A stretch of DNA of 64,000 nt from NCBI RefSeq assembly GCF_024704835.1, contig NZ_JAMXBE010000008.1:1-64000 (forward strand). The letters run 5' to 3'. The notes beneath the pieces were generated by a model that was not told the DNA's origin, made no database searches, and saw only the letters and a list, made by a program, of their open reading frames with translations. Below are positions 8,426 through 17,598 of the stretch, in pieces. How positions within the stretch are numbered: the stretch's first letter is position 1; every line of letters starts with the position of its first letter. The position numbers and the translations under genes are program-made. This stretch comes from Parapedobacter tibetensis. Lineage in GTDB: Bacteria; Bacteroidota; Bacteroidia; Sphingobacteriales; Sphingobacteriaceae.

Positions 8426-11400
8426 TCAGCCCGAGTAGGTGGATGGGGACTCTCCGAACTGTTCCTTAAAGCATCTGGCAAAATAGGAAAGATTGCTGAA
8501 ACCCACGCTGTAAGCGATCTGGGAAACACTATTCTCTTTTTGGACGATCTTCTGGGCAGCCCTTTTTAGCCGCATGCTCCGGATAAATTCCACGGGAGTC
8601 TGGCCGGTGAGGCCTTTGAGTTTTCGTTCTACCTGGGCACGGCCCAATTGCATTCGCTCGATAAAAGCCTGCACATTAAAATCGAAATCGCCCATGTTGT
8701 CTTCGACAATATCCATGGTTTTTTGAAGAAAACGCTCATCAGCGCTGGTAACGGTAATATCTTTAGGTTGAACCCTGATCTCTTTTGAGAAGCGATCTTT
8801 AAGTATGCGCCTTTGCTCGATCCGGTTCTTCAGCAGGGCTAGCAGTTCATCGGCATCAAAAGGTTTGGTCAGGTAATCATCCGCACCAGTTTCCAGGCCT
8901 TCGATTTTAGGGGCCTTGCCCGACCGGGCTGTAAGCAGGATCACCGGAATATGGCTGGTATCTTCATTGAACTTCAGCTTTCGGCAAAGGGCCATTCCAT
9001 CCATTCCGGGCATCATGACATCGCTGATTACCAGATCGGGTTGAAGTTCAGCCGCTTTTTTCAGCCCCTCCATTCCATCACATGCTTCCGCTATTTGAAA
9101 ATGCGACGACAATACTTGGCCGATAAACTGGCGCATATCGGCATTGTCCTCTATAATCAATAGCCGTGGCGGGACAGGCCCGGAAGCAGAGAAGCCGGGA
9201 GTGGGGGAATCGGGAGCAATGGAAAGCTCAGCGAACGCTTTTTCAGCAGCGGCAGACTGTCCCGTACCAGGATCAGCTTCCACCAGGTCCGGGTTTCCCG
9301 GAGGTTTTGTTCCGGCGGCTGGGCTTACCTCCATCTCGTCAGGTGATAAATGCTGTTTTCCGAGGGGAAGCCAAAGGGTAAAGCTCGTCCCCCTTCCCGG
9401 CGCACTGCTTACCTCAATTTCTCCATGGTGTATGACAACCAGCTCCTTTGTCAGAGCCAGACCAATACCGGTTCCCTTATACTTTTGAACATGACCGCTT
9501 TCCGCCTGATAAAACCGGTCGAATATCCTGGGCAGCTCATCCGGTGCTATGCCCACTCCGGTATCCGAAATAACAATACAGGCATGCTTTTTCCCCTGGA
9601 AGGTGCTGGTACTCACCAACAAGGAAACAGCGCCTTCGACTTGGGTAAACTTAAAAGCATTAGACAATAGGTTGTGCAGGATTTTCTCCAACTTATCCGG
9701 ATCGGCATACAATTCAATATCATCTTCGTCCACTTCAACAACAAAATCGATACCCCTATCCTGAGCCAGGGATTCATAAGCCGCGGTCACCGATTTAATA
9801 AACGTGGGCAAGTTGATATTTAGCGCTCGCAGCCGCATTTTATCCGATTCAATCTTTGACAGATCCAGCAGCTGATCCACCATACCCAGCAGGCGCTGCC
9901 CATTTCGCTGCATCATTTTGTATAAAGCCTGCTTATTCCCGTTGAACCTGCCCTTTTGCAATTCCCATAGTGGCCCAAGCATCAGCGTTAAAGGCGTGCG
10001 GAATTCATGGGAAATATTAGCGAAAAAGCGGGATTTAGTCTGGTCGAGCGACCGTAGCTTTTCAGTTTGATCAAGCAAAAGCATGTTTTTTTTCCTTACT
10101 TCTTCCGTACGTTCCTTAATGATTGCCTCTAAAGCCAGGTTTTCTTTTTTCAATCGCCTAGAGCGCCACCAGATAAGCAACCATAACGTGGCTATGCTCA
10201 GGAGGCCATAAACCAAATAAGCGAACCAGGTACGGTACCAGGGAGGCAAGATAATCAAGCGATAATGATCTTCTTCACTGATATTATCATAGCTATTTTT
10301 GGTCCTCACTTTAAAAATATAGCTTCCTTCGGGGAGATTGGTGTAATCTTTTTGGGTTTCCCCGGTCCAGGAAGACCAGTTTTTATCGAACCCTTCCAGG
10401 AGGACCTGATATTCATTTGCTTTTTCCTGAATGAAAAACGGACTTGAAAAGGAAAACCTAAATGAATTCTGCGTAAAAGGCAGCTCCGGCGGAGCAGGAT
10501 TGGTCATGCCAGCAAATAATAGAGAGTCGGATTGAAAGTACACCCTTTTGATTATGCTGTGATATTTCCGGGGGCGGAGATTGTTTGATTTCAAATCCTG
10601 CCTTACCAAACCTGTTGTGCATCCATACCAAGCAATGCTGTCTTTCAAATCGATAAAGGTGGAGGTACCGGTTAAATCTGAAATCCGCTCAGTATGGAGA
10701 TTGGCCACTTCATAATTTCCATGTCCTTTATTCCAGGCAACGAAATTCCGGGAATAGTCTTCGTCAAAAACCTTGAACCAGATATTCTCCTGTTGGTCTA
10801 CATGATAAATGTTTATATCCACACCGGGCATGCCCAAACGTTTATTTAATGTTTTATCGGTAACAAACCGGTCGTTTTCCAGGACATAACATTCGTGGGT
10901 ATTGTCAGAAACATAATAAATCTCGTGATCGATCGTGTAAATCTGGCCTACATCACCGGGCAACCCCTGCTTCTCACCCACTCTGCTGCATTTGGCGGCT
11001 GAAAGCCCGGATGCACCATGCAGACCGGGAAAGGTTACCTTATAAAGCCAATTCTCGCTGGTTTCCAGCCATAATTCACCTGAGGGCAGTTCAATGATCG
11101 TGTAGGTGGCGCCATTAATTCCTTTTATCAGGCCTTCATTGATCCATTCTCCTTTTTGGTAATACAAGGATCCCAGTCCCCTTCCGGATGAAACAAACAC
11201 CCTGTTTGTATCTGTTTTCGACCTGTAAAATTTCGAAGGGTCGAGCGCCGCGATAAATTCAAGGCCTTCATCATTCAACTGATAGACCCCATTTTCCAAC
11301 GCCACTAACAACACATCCTGGAAGGCCAAAAGATCCCACACAAGATCTTTGACACCCTGCACAGGCTCAAAATGAGGCATGTTGCCTGCCCTTTGAGTTA

Positions 11401-12508
11401 GTCGGAATAGCCCGTTGTTGGTGCCGGCGTATAGTTTATTTTTAAAACGGATAATTGCACCACATCTGTAATGAATCCCCAGCGCAGAGTATTCGGAATA
11501 AGCAGCAGGATACTCTATTTTTGAGATGCCATATCCCTGGCTCACCCATAGCAGTCCCGTATTATCCTGAAACAAGGCCGTTATGGTCGGGGAGGCAAGC
11601 ACGCCTTCATCCTTAAGTACCAATTGTTGTTCCCCAAAGCGATCTATAATGGTTAATCCGCCGTTTAACGTCCCCAATGCATAGGAAGAGTCATTGAGTA
11701 ATATGCCTGTATAAAGGTTGTTCCCCTTGATAAAGCTTGCAGCCTCTGTACGAAAGGAGCTGAGTTCTTTACCCCTTAACAAAAATAAATCTTCTTCTGT
11801 ACCCACCAGGAAACTATTCTTATCCTGGTAAGGCAGGAAAACCGTGATCCATTTATTTTTATAAACGGCTCCATCAAGGAACATTTCCAGTTTGCTCTCC
11901 CCGAGCTGCATCAACCCTTTCTCCGAAACCTGAAGGTACAGCTTGCCATCAATCAAAAAGGAATTGTGAAACTCATGCCCCTTAATCTCCCATACCTTTA
12001 GCCTGCTCCCTGTCCATAGAAAAACTTTTGCAAAGCTTACGAAATAAACGCCCTCCTTGTTGGCATGTATTTTCCAAATGGTGGTAAAATCCTGGTCTTT
12101 TTCTTTTACATAGGGTAGCAGGGAAACATAGGTAAGCTTGCCGATACTATCCGCTTGCAGGTACCCGAATTCATGGGCAGCCCCAACGTAAATAGTGTTT
12201 TTGTTATCAATGGCAATGGATTTGGCATGCCCGCGATCCGGCAGAGGTACAATCTCCCAATTTACCCCGTCGTATAGCAATACGCCGTCGCCATTAGCAA
12301 AATACAGCTGACCCAGACTATCCTGTACACTTCCCCAATTTTGAGTAAACGCCTCATAATCAGTTGGGATATAATGCCTGATAAAAGGGTATCCGTTTTC
12401 AGCCAATGGGTCAGGCTGCGACATGCTTTTAGATCCTGTCTCAAGCTGGCAATGCGCAGTGCAATTAACAAAAACGGCAATGAGCAATATGAGTAATGCT
12501 TGCTTCAC
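8426..12508 (-). CDS. Hybrid two-component system sensor kinase/response regulator (HTCS)
   Basis: About 1360 residues from the GTG at 12508, preferred because it begins a clean signal peptide (KQALLILLIAVFVNC); an upstream GTG at 12595 would add 29 codons. The order is: a periplasmic beta-propeller sensor (two-component-regulator propeller repeats such as ITALFQDNTGLLWVSQGYG), a Y_Y_Y domain, and one membrane helix (WFAYLVYGLLSIATLWLLIWW). HisKA follows with the phospho-acceptor in SHEFRTPLT (His834), then HATPase (DTGVGIAPDELPRIFDRFY; GTGIGLAL). The REC domain is in LVISDVMMPGMDG (Asp1163), and an AraC-type HTH is at the end. HTCS proteins usually control carbohydrate loci, but no PUL is adjacent here. 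Confidence 0.93.
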   Translation of the reverse strand: MKQALLILLIAVFVNCTAHCQLETGSKSMSQPDPLAENGYPFIRHYIPTDYEAFTQNWGSVQDSLGQLYFANGDGVLLYDGVNWEIVPLPDRGHAKSIAIDNKNTIYVGAAHEFGYLQADSIGKLTYVSLLPYVKEKDQDFTTIWKIHANKEGVYFVSFAKVFLWTGSRLKVWEIKGHEFHNSFLIDGKLYLQVSEKGLMQLGESKLEMFLDGAVYKNKWITVFLPYQDKNSFLVGTEEDLFLLRGKELSSFRTEAASFIKGNNLYTGILLNDSSYALGTLNGGLTIIDRFGEQQLVLKDEGVLASPTITALFQDNTGLLWVSQGYGISKIEYPAAYSEYSALGIHYRCGAIIRFKNKLYAGTNNGLFRLTQRAGNMPHFEPVQGVKDLVWDLLAFQDVLLVALENGVYQLNDEGLEFIAALDPSKFYRSKTDTNRVFVSSGRGLGSLYYQKGEWINEGLIKGINGATYTIIELPSGELWLETSENWLYKVTFPGLHGASGLSAAKCSRVGEKQGLPGDVGQIYTIDHEIYYVSDNTHECYVLENDRFVTDKTLNKRLGMPGVDINIYHVDQQENIWFKVFDEDYSRNFVAWNKGHGNYEVANLHTERISDLTGTSTFIDLKDSIAWYGCTTGLVRQDLKSNNLRPRKYHSIIKRVYFQSDSLLFAGMTNPAPPELPFTQNSFRFSFSSPFFIQEKANEYQVLLEGFDKNWSSWTGETQKDYTNLPEGSYIFKVRTKNSYDNISEEDHYRLIILPPWYRTWFAYLVYGLLSIATLWLLIWWRSRRLKKENLALEAIIKERTEEVRKKNMLLLDQTEKLRSLDQTKSRFFANISHEFRTPLTLMLGPLWELQKGRFNGNKQALYKMMQRNGQRLLGMVDQLLDLSKIESDKMRLRALNINLPTFIKSVTAAYESLAQDRGIDFVVEVDEDDIELYADPDKLEKILHNLLSNAFKFTQVEGAVSLLVSTSTFQGKKHACIVISDTGVGIAPDELPRIFDRFYQAESGHVQKYKGTGIGLALTKELVVIHHGEIEVSSAPGRGTSFTLWLPLGKQHLSPDEMEVSPAAGTKPPGNPDLVEADPGTGQSAAAEKAFAELSIAPDSPTPGFSASGPVPPRLLIIEDNADMRQFIGQVLSSHFQIAEACDGMEGLKKAAELQPDLVISDVMMPGMDGMALCRKLKFNEDTSHIPVILLTARSGKAPKIEGLETGADDYLTKPFDADELLALLKNRIEQRRILKDRFSKEIRVQPKDITVTSADERFLQKTMDIVEDNMGDFDFNVQAFIERMQLGRAQVERKLKGLTGQTPVEFIRSMRLKRAAQKIVQKENSVSQIAYSVGFSNLSYFARCFKEQFGESPSTYSG

Positions 12509-12621
12509 ATAAACTAAGTTAGGAAAACACTTTGGTGATAGCTGCGAAAAAAACACGATAAATATTGATGTGTAAGTCTTCAAACTAACGTTCACCAGAG
12601 ATAGTCGAAGTTAAGTTATAA

Positions 12622-12990
12622 ATTCAGTCTTTGCAACTGGTGTCAAAGGATTTTGATGTATCCAGATCATTCTATGATGCACTGGATTTTACGCAAACCG
12701 TAATCAACGGAAATCTATCGCTCTATGAACGTGATGGAGTTAGCTTCTACCTACAGCGATACTATGTGAAAGAATGGCTTGAAAATACCATGCTTTTCGT
12801 AGTCGTGGATGATGTCCATCAGTTCTTTCAACACCTCCAGGAGCTTAAGCTCGACCAAATCTACCCAAGTGTAAAAGTGCTTCCCATTCAGAAAGAAGAA
12901 TGGGGCGAAGTTGGCCTGTTTCAGCTCTACTCGGAAAGCCCGCTCGTTGCGTGCACCCAGCGCTTTCCCTACCATCATTTCCACACGTAG
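12622..12990 (+). pseudogene. VOC/glyoxalase-family remnant
   Basis: The frame begins after a TAA at 12619-12621 with no ATG, and encodes LVSKDFDVSRSFYDALDF, then FYLQRYYVKEWLENTMLFVVVDDVHQFFQ. This matches the first two thirds of a Bacteroidota VOC-family protein. The expected C-terminal beta-strand and metal ligand (an EPWG ... DPSGVLWHIGEF type ending) is not found: homology stops near KEEWGE at about 12909, and the remaining 27 codons look unrelated. A TTG at 12631 could act as a start, but with the C-terminal module broken this is best read as a decayed gene. Confidence 0.55.
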
Positions 12991-13126
12991 GCGTACCCGT
13001 CGAGAAAAAACGCCGACAGCGATATGTGAGAGATAGACGCTATGCCGGTATAGTGAAAATAACCGCAATAACGGATATACAATGTCGTAACCAATTTTAA
13101 TCAATATACCGCAAATAAAAAAAATT

Positions 13127-13291
13127 ATGCTTAAAAATTACTCAAATATCTCTTTATCAGTCGTCTTATTTTTGTCTGTAACCTCTTTAAATGCTCAGAC
13201 TAACGCTATAAAGGGAGAAAAATTGGAGCCCCTGGAAACAGCGATCCTTGAGTTTAGAAGTTGGTCTGCGCTGCGGCAAGCCAAAGAATAG
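13127..13291 (+). CDS. Small secreted protein or 5' gene fragment (54 aa)
   Basis: An ATG at 13127 opens a 54-codon frame. It starts with a good signal peptide (SLSVVLFLSVTSLNAQ, cleavage expected before or after AQT), followed by a charged helix-like tail (KLEPLETAILEFRSWSALRQ) and a TAG. An A-rich stretch precedes the start. The protein is unusually short for a secreted domain, so it may be the N-terminal remnant of a longer exported protein cut by an early stop. It lies between the VOC remnant and the helicase gene. Confidence 0.4.
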   Translation: MLKNYSNISLSVVLFLSVTSLNAQTNAIKGEKLEPLETAILEFRSWSALRQAKE

Positions 13292-13352
13292 ATCAATGAA
13301 CGGCAGGCTCCATTGCTGGAGATATTTGTTTATTTTTGCATAAAAAGTGACT

Positions 13353-14477
13353 ATGTCTTTTGAATCCTTAGGTCTATCACCTGCTTTATTAAAAGCACTA
13401 ACAGATCAGCATTTTACCATCCCCACTCCTATTCAACTAGCCGCCATACCAGCTATTTTAAATAAAAAAGACGTTCTGGGAATAGCTAAAACTGGCTCAG
13501 GAAAAACTGCAGCTTATGTATTGCCACTGCTCATAAATCTTCAGGAAAACCTGACGGCAAAAAATCGTCATGTCAATGTGCTGGTTCTCGTACCAACACG
13601 TGAATTGGCTGAGCAGGTAAAAGAGGTGTTCAAAAGTTTTAGTCATGCACTGCCTCATCCAGTTAAAACACTAGCCGTGTACGGCGGTGCTTCCATCAAT
13701 CCACAAATGATGGCATTACAGGGCGTAAATGTTCTTGTTGCCACACCTGGCAGGCTGTTAGAATTAGTGGAATCCAATGCGGTACATTTATCAAGTATTG
13801 AAACATTGGTGCTGGATGAAGCGGATAAGATGCTCAATCTTGGATTTAAGGAAGAAGTCGATAAAATTATAGCACTATTACCCAAAAAACGCCACAACAT
13901 CTTATTATCTGCCACGTTGAGTAATGATCTGCGAAATATCCATCAAATCTTATTGCATGATCCAGTAATTATTCAAATTGATGCCGAAGAGGAATCTCTT
14001 GATCTGATCAAACAGGTGGCCTATCTAGTTTCAGCAGAGAAAAAGGGGCCCTATTTACGCTACCTGATCGAACACCATGATATGAAACAGGTTTTGATCT
14101 TTGCATCATCTATTCATCAGGTAGATGCCCTTGTCAATAAGCTTCGTAAAAACAATATCGATGCAAAAGCAATCCATAGCAAAATGAGCCAGGGTTCAAG
14201 AACCGAATCTTTAGCGGATTTCAAATCAGGCAAGCTGAGGGTATTGGTTGCGACCGACCTGATGGCCAGAGGCATCGACATCAGTTATCTTCCTTTTGTA
14301 ATCAATTACGAATTACCACGATCTCCCAAGGATTATGTGCACCGTATTGGAAGAACTGGACGAGCAGACGCCTCTGGAGAGGCAATATCGCTGCTTACCC
14401 CGAAAGAATTGCATCATTTTGGGGTCATCCAAAAAAAGATGGGCAAGACCGTAGACTTGATTGATATCGAACGTTAG
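13353..14477 (+). CDS. DEAD-box ATP-dependent RNA helicase (RhlE-like)
   Basis: 374 residues from the ATG at 13353 (a GTG two codons earlier is less likely). All core helicase motifs are present in order: the Q motif (FTIPTPIQ), Walker A (AKTGSGKT), PTRELAEQ, TPGRL, DEAD (VLDEADKML), SAT (LLSATLS), and in the second RecA lobe ATDLMARGIDI and HRIGRTGRA. The protein stops soon after the second lobe, so there is no long basic or RNA-binding C-terminal tail as in DbpA or CsdA. It is expected to unwind short RNA duplexes in the cytoplasm, in ribosome assembly or RNA turnover. Confidence 0.93.
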   Translation: MSFESLGLSPALLKALTDQHFTIPTPIQLAAIPAILNKKDVLGIAKTGSGKTAAYVLPLLINLQENLTAKNRHVNVLVLVPTRELAEQVKEVFKSFSHALPHPVKTLAVYGGASINPQMMALQGVNVLVATPGRLLELVESNAVHLSSIETLVLDEADKMLNLGFKEEVDKIIALLPKKRHNILLSATLSNDLRNIHQILLHDPVIIQIDAEEESLDLIKQVAYLVSAEKKGPYLRYLIEHHDMKQVLIFASSIHQVDALVNKLRKNNIDAKAIHSKMSQGSRTESLADFKSGKLRVLVATDLMARGIDISYLPFVINYELPRSPKDYVHRIGRTGRADASGEAISLLTPKELHHFGVIQKKMGKTVDLIDIER

Positions 14478-14514
14478 TCCAAATCCTCGAAAAAACTGTA
14501 CCTTCGCGCTAATT

Positions 14515-14835
14515 ATGGGTTTCGCAAAAGAGAGAAAAAAGCTTGAGAAGCTTTCGGAAAAAACTACTGGCCTTCAGCATTATGATGGTAAAAGTCTAGC
14601 CGTCATCACTGACATATTTGAGCAATATTCACATACGGTAAGGATCTTAAAAAACAAAAATGCAGAAGCGTTTAATGGCCTTTATCTGAACGAATTGCAA
14701 CTGGTTAAAGAATGTAAAAGATCACTTAAATTAGCTAAAGAAGAGGAAGACCGTCAGGCTAATTTCATCAAGTATAAAGAGACCCTGCTGGATGCTTTAA
14801 CAAAAACAATTCAGGCTTCAACGAATATTGCATAA
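14515..14835 (+). CDS. Hypothetical alpha-helical protein
   Basis: 106 residues from the ATG at 14515, which removes an 18-codon extension reaching into the helicase stop. It is highly charged and predicted almost wholly helical, with heptad-like stretches (AKERKKLEKLSEKTTG; LQLVKECKRSLKLAKEEEDRQANFIKYKETLLDAL). There is no signal peptide or membrane segment. It starts 37 bp after the helicase stop and may be cotranscribed. No family is recognised. Confidence 0.6.
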   Translation: MGFAKERKKLEKLSEKTTGLQHYDGKSLAVITDIFEQYSHTVRILKNKNAEAFNGLYLNELQLVKECKRSLKLAKEEEDRQANFIKYKETLLDALTKTIQASTNIA

Positions 14836-14943
14836 GTAAATCAAAGGAAACGTCACAATCGAAGTTTCAGGAAAGACAGGGTAGAATACCGGAACCGAAG
14901 TCTCTCCATCTGAGCGGGGTAATCAAAGTTAGCTTGGTTGTAA

Positions 14944-15366
14944 CTAAAGGGTATAGAGCAACCAATGGTTAATGGTTAACACGAGGCATAAGGGTGTGTA
15001 TAGGCGGGTATCCCAATGGGCGAAGGGGCTTTGCTTGTGGCGCTTGGTGAGGCCGATGTACCGGAAGTCACCGATGGCGCGCATCAGGAAGATGATGGCG
15101 ATGAGCAGGATACCATAACGGATGTGTAGCGGGTCCAGACCAACTTGGAGCCAACCCGCAAAGGCCAGGTTACATAGGGCAAACAGGAACAGGCCCAATG
15201 CGACAACAAGGGTGATCGCCCTGCCGGGGCGGAAGAGCTTCCGACCATTGCTGTCCATTGGAATAGTGGCGTCCATTCCGCCTCCACCACCTGTAACCCA
15301 ATAGAGGTGAAGTGCAGCCAATAAAAGGAAAATAAAGGCGTTGATTGCGGCTAAAGCAGTTTCCAT
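14944..15366 (-). CDS. DUF3995 family membrane protein
   Basis: A 140-residue four-helix membrane protein with helices at about residues 5-25, 50-72, 80-96 and 122-138. The N-terminal LLLAALHLYWVTGG and the C-terminal MRAIGDFRYIGLTKR ... FAHWDTRLYTPLCLVLT are typical of DUF3995. A run of five glycines follows the first helix. Function is unknown. It lies just downstream of the thioredoxin-like lipoprotein gene on the same strand, 26 bp apart. Confidence 0.8.
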   Translation of the reverse strand: METALAAINAFIFLLLAALHLYWVTGGGGGMDATIPMDSNGRKLFRPGRAITLVVALGLFLFALCNLAFAGWLQVGLDPLHIRYGILLIAIIFLMRAIGDFRYIGLTKRHKQSPFAHWDTRLYTPLCLVLTINHWLLYTL

Positions 15367-15392
15367 GTATCTGTTTGCAATGAGGACTTAAA

Positions 15393-16391
15393 TTAATCCA
15401 ATATTTCTCTTAGTTTTTCATTCAATTTTTCTCCTCGCAAATACCGACCGATGATTTCTCCGTTTTCCGATATGAGAAAGTTGTCAGGAATTTCGTTAAC
15501 CCCATAGATGAGAGAGGCTTCATTTGCCTGACCTTTTAAGTCGCTAACGTGTTCCCATGTTAAACTGTCATTCTCGATTGCCTTTAACCAACTGTCTTTG
15601 TCCTCATCTAGGGAAACAGCAAATATTTCAAAGCCTTTGGGGTTAAATTCTTTATAGGTTTTTATCAAATTTGGATTTTCTTGTCGACACGGTCCGCACC
15701 AAGAGGCCCAAAACTCAAGAAGTACAGTTTTTCTTTTTAAATCAGATAACTTTTTAGTTTTTCCATTCACGTCTTGCATCTCAAAGTCTACGAATTGGTC
15801 TCCAACTTTTGGGTCTTTGTTCAGCTCGATGTATTTTGAAATTTTCTTTCCGTAATCAGAGTTTTTATTTTCTGGTGAAAATTGGTCAAATAATTCTTTG
15901 GTTTTCTCTTTCCCCCAAGTGGTTGAATAAACCGAAAGTATATTGGCACTGATGATGCTATTTGGGTTATTTTTTACAAATTCCATTTCTTTTTCTAATC
16001 GCTCTTCATAAGGAAGAGTGCCAATCTTCTGGTATAGCGATTGACTTAAAGATTCAGTTTGGGATCCCGTGACCGAGGCGTTCCTAAAATCGGACTGGGA
16101 TTGGTCAAAAATCATAGCGGTATTTTCTAACCATAGATTTCGGTAATGGGAAAAATCCTTTGTTCGTAAAACTACCTGTACAGGTGTCTTTGGTAGTTTT
16201 GTGCTAAGACTGAATGAATTGTTTTGAACGCTCACTGAATCTATTATTTCTTTCGTCGAAATATTGTCAAGATAAAGTACTGTTCCATTTTCAATTCCGT
16301 TTGTCCTTCCAGTAAGGGAAAATTCATTTTTTGCTTTTTTACCACAAGAAACAACCGTTAGAATCAGTATTGCGAAGATTATATTTTTCAT
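15393..16391 (-). CDS. TlpA/ResA-like thioredoxin lipoprotein with DUF4369 domain
   Basis: A 332-residue exported protein: lipoprotein signal with Cys at about residue 16 (LTVVSCGKK), an N-terminal DUF4369-type beta domain (residues 22-110), a helical linker, and a C-terminal thioredoxin fold. The active site is WCGPC within FWASWCGPCRQENP at about residues 231-235, followed by the cis-Pro region (NEIPDNFLI). Family members reduce or exchange disulfides in the periplasm. A second, broken copy of the same kind of C-terminal domain lies immediately upstream, suggesting a decayed tandem duplicate. Confidence 0.9.
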   Translation of the reverse strand: MKNIIFAILILTVVSCGKKAKNEFSLTGRTNGIENGTVLYLDNISTKEIIDSVSVQNNSFSLSTKLPKTPVQVVLRTKDFSHYRNLWLENTAMIFDQSQSDFRNASVTGSQTESLSQSLYQKIGTLPYEERLEKEMEFVKNNPNSIISANILSVYSTTWGKEKTKELFDQFSPENKNSDYGKKISKYIELNKDPKVGDQFVDFEMQDVNGKTKKLSDLKRKTVLLEFWASWCGPCRQENPNLIKTYKEFNPKGFEIFAVSLDEDKDSWLKAIENDSLTWEHVSDLKGQANEASLIYGVNEIPDNFLISENGEIIGRYLRGEKLNEKLREILD

Positions 16392-16415
16392 CTCGATTTT
16401 TGTTTTGTTTGCCGC

Positions 16416-16768
16416 TTACCTGTTGGTATTGCTGTGGAATAAATCTTTGAGTTTCTTTTCTAATTTCTCTCCCCTTATAAATCGGGCGATAATTATACCA
16501 TTTTCATCAATTAAAAAATTATCAGCAATATCCCGAACTCCGTATATCATCGCCGCATCATTGTCATTTCCTTTTAAATCACTGACATTTTCCCACATCA
16601 ATCCATCTTTTTCAATGGCTTTTTTCCATTTTTCTTCGTTGGTATCCAAGGATACCCCGAGAATTTCAAACCCTTTGTCTCTGTATAATTCGTATTGCTC
16701 TACCAGTTCTGGATTGGAACTTCTGCATGGGCCGCACCATTTTTTACGCTAAATTCTTTTTGCATCAT
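16416..16768 (-). pseudogene. TlpA-like thioredoxin, N-terminally truncated and frameshifted
   Basis: The minus-strand frame carries the second half of a thioredoxin domain closely similar in layout to the intact gene next door: KKWCGPCRSSNPEL, ILGVSLDTNEEKWKKAIEKDGLMWENVSDLKG, VRDIADNFLIDENG. A TAG stands only three codons before the WCGPC motif in this frame. In another frame an ATG at 16765-16768 reads into the same place and would join if one A were added to a run of six. The upstream exported part of the protein is absent. It is likely a dead partial duplicate, or alternatively a short gene hit by one homopolymer error. Confidence 0.7.
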
Positions 16769-16833
16769 TATACTTTATTTTTCCTCCACATATCTTTTAA
16801 ACCGGTCCAAGACCGATTGACAAAAGGGTAGAT

Positions 16834-16975
16834 TCAACTCACCAATGCAACTTTCTTGTCTAAGTTAGTGTAAAATATTTATTTTGGGTTTTGGTATTTG
16901 AGTTTTTTTCTTGGCCTTGCATTTATTTTGTGTTGTATTTCCTTGATATGCTGTTCGTTGAATCCTACACCATGG
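16834..16975 (-). mobile_element. IS30-type transposase 3' remnant
   Basis: The minus strand encodes HGVGFNEQHIKEIQHKINARPRKKLKYQNPK, then a TAA where a Gln codon would be expected, then IFYTNLDKKVALVS-stop. The helix followed by NxRPRKxLxYxxP and a VAL-rich end is the typical C-terminus of IS30-family transposases. Nothing upstream of about 16975 continues the protein, and no terminal inverted repeat was identified. The last 37 bp recur at 46320-46356 with three mismatches, giving independent support that this is repeated mobile DNA. Confidence 0.6.
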
Positions 16976-17151
16976 CTGACCTATTACCGGTGAAGGCGGT
17001 ACCAAAACACTCAAAATCTAAAATCCGTAAGGGGATAAACAAATAGCCCCATACCCGTTCTGAATGACTTCCGGTCGCTAGTGGGTGGATGTCAGGTTAA
17101 TATGCATATGATTAATTGCTTCGTCCAACCCGGAGCGTATGCCGAAAAGGG

Positions 17152-17229
17152 ATTCACGAATCCGTGAAATCCACTCCCGAATCCGGAAAAACACTTACGA
17201 ATCCATAGAAAACATTCCCTAATCCATAA
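17152..17229. repeat. Degenerate tandem repeat, about 21-bp period
   Basis: Four copies of a C[GT]AATCC core occur at 17157, 17178, 17198 and 17219, i.e. every 20-21 bp, each embedded in similar sequence (ACGAATCC, CCGAATCC, ACGAATCC, CCTAATCC, then an A-rich stretch). The first copy forms a 6-bp inverted repeat, TTCACG-AATC-CGTGAA. The region is otherwise non-coding. The period is close to two helical turns, so clustered protein sites are possible, as is a decayed coding repeat. Confidence 0.45.
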
Positions 17230-17421
17230 TGAATTGATTTTTGGCATGGTGTTTATTTCATCGGCCGCTTTCCACCATGGGAGGATTTGTAGTAACCTAA
17301 CAGCGCGGATCGTTTTGTGTCTTTACCATTCATCATGCAATCTGACTGAAGAAGTTTAATAGGATTGCCACAAGATGGAACGGATGCCTGATGAAATCGG
17401 TGAGCAAATGCCAGGTATCTG

Positions 17422-17457
17422 AAAAAAAGAACCCCGTTCCATTTTCAGGAAACGGGG
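17422..17457 (-). terminator. Rho-independent terminator of the small 17.5-kb locus
   Basis: On the minus strand a GC-rich hairpin (CCCCGTT pairing with AACGGGG, extended by CC/GG with one bulge; 7-nt loop) is followed by a run of seven T. It lies 58 bp downstream of the tiny ORF at 17515-17598 on the same strand and has no other gene to serve. Confidence 0.75.
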
Positions 17458-17514
17458 ATCCGCCCCAATGGGATTAGGGGCTATCAACCTAAACCTAATT
17501 CAATAAACGCAACG

Positions 17515-17598
17515 TTATCGGATATATTGTGCCCATCTGTTCTTCTTATCAGCAGGCAACTTATCGAGTGAATTCATCAATCTTATTTTTGTAAGCAT
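17515..17598 (-). CDS. 27-codon ORF with strong Shine-Dalgarno; small peptide or sRNA
   Basis: An ATG at 17598 is preceded by AAAGGAGGTGTAT, a near-perfect Shine-Dalgarno at ideal spacing, which is unusual in Bacteroidota. The frame (MLTKIRLMNSLDKLPADKKN..., ending AQYIR) is basic, soluble and ends in TAA, and a good intrinsic terminator follows. Promoter-like sequence (TATCTTCG on the minus strand, one mismatch to TAnnTTTG) is 15 bp or so before the SD. The set SD + short frame + terminator looks like a complete small transcription unit. It could encode a peptide or be a small RNA; no homologue is recognised. Confidence 0.45.
   Translation of the reverse strand: MLTKIRLMNSLDKLPADKKNRWAQYIR

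Noticed and set aside
12751-13104. Minus-strand frame of 117 codons overlapping the VOC remnant
   Set aside because: The first part mirrors VOC-like sequence on the plus strand. The rest (RRVRLRVEMMVGKALGARNERAFRVEL) looks protein-like, but I cannot name a family, and no start signal or operon context supports it.
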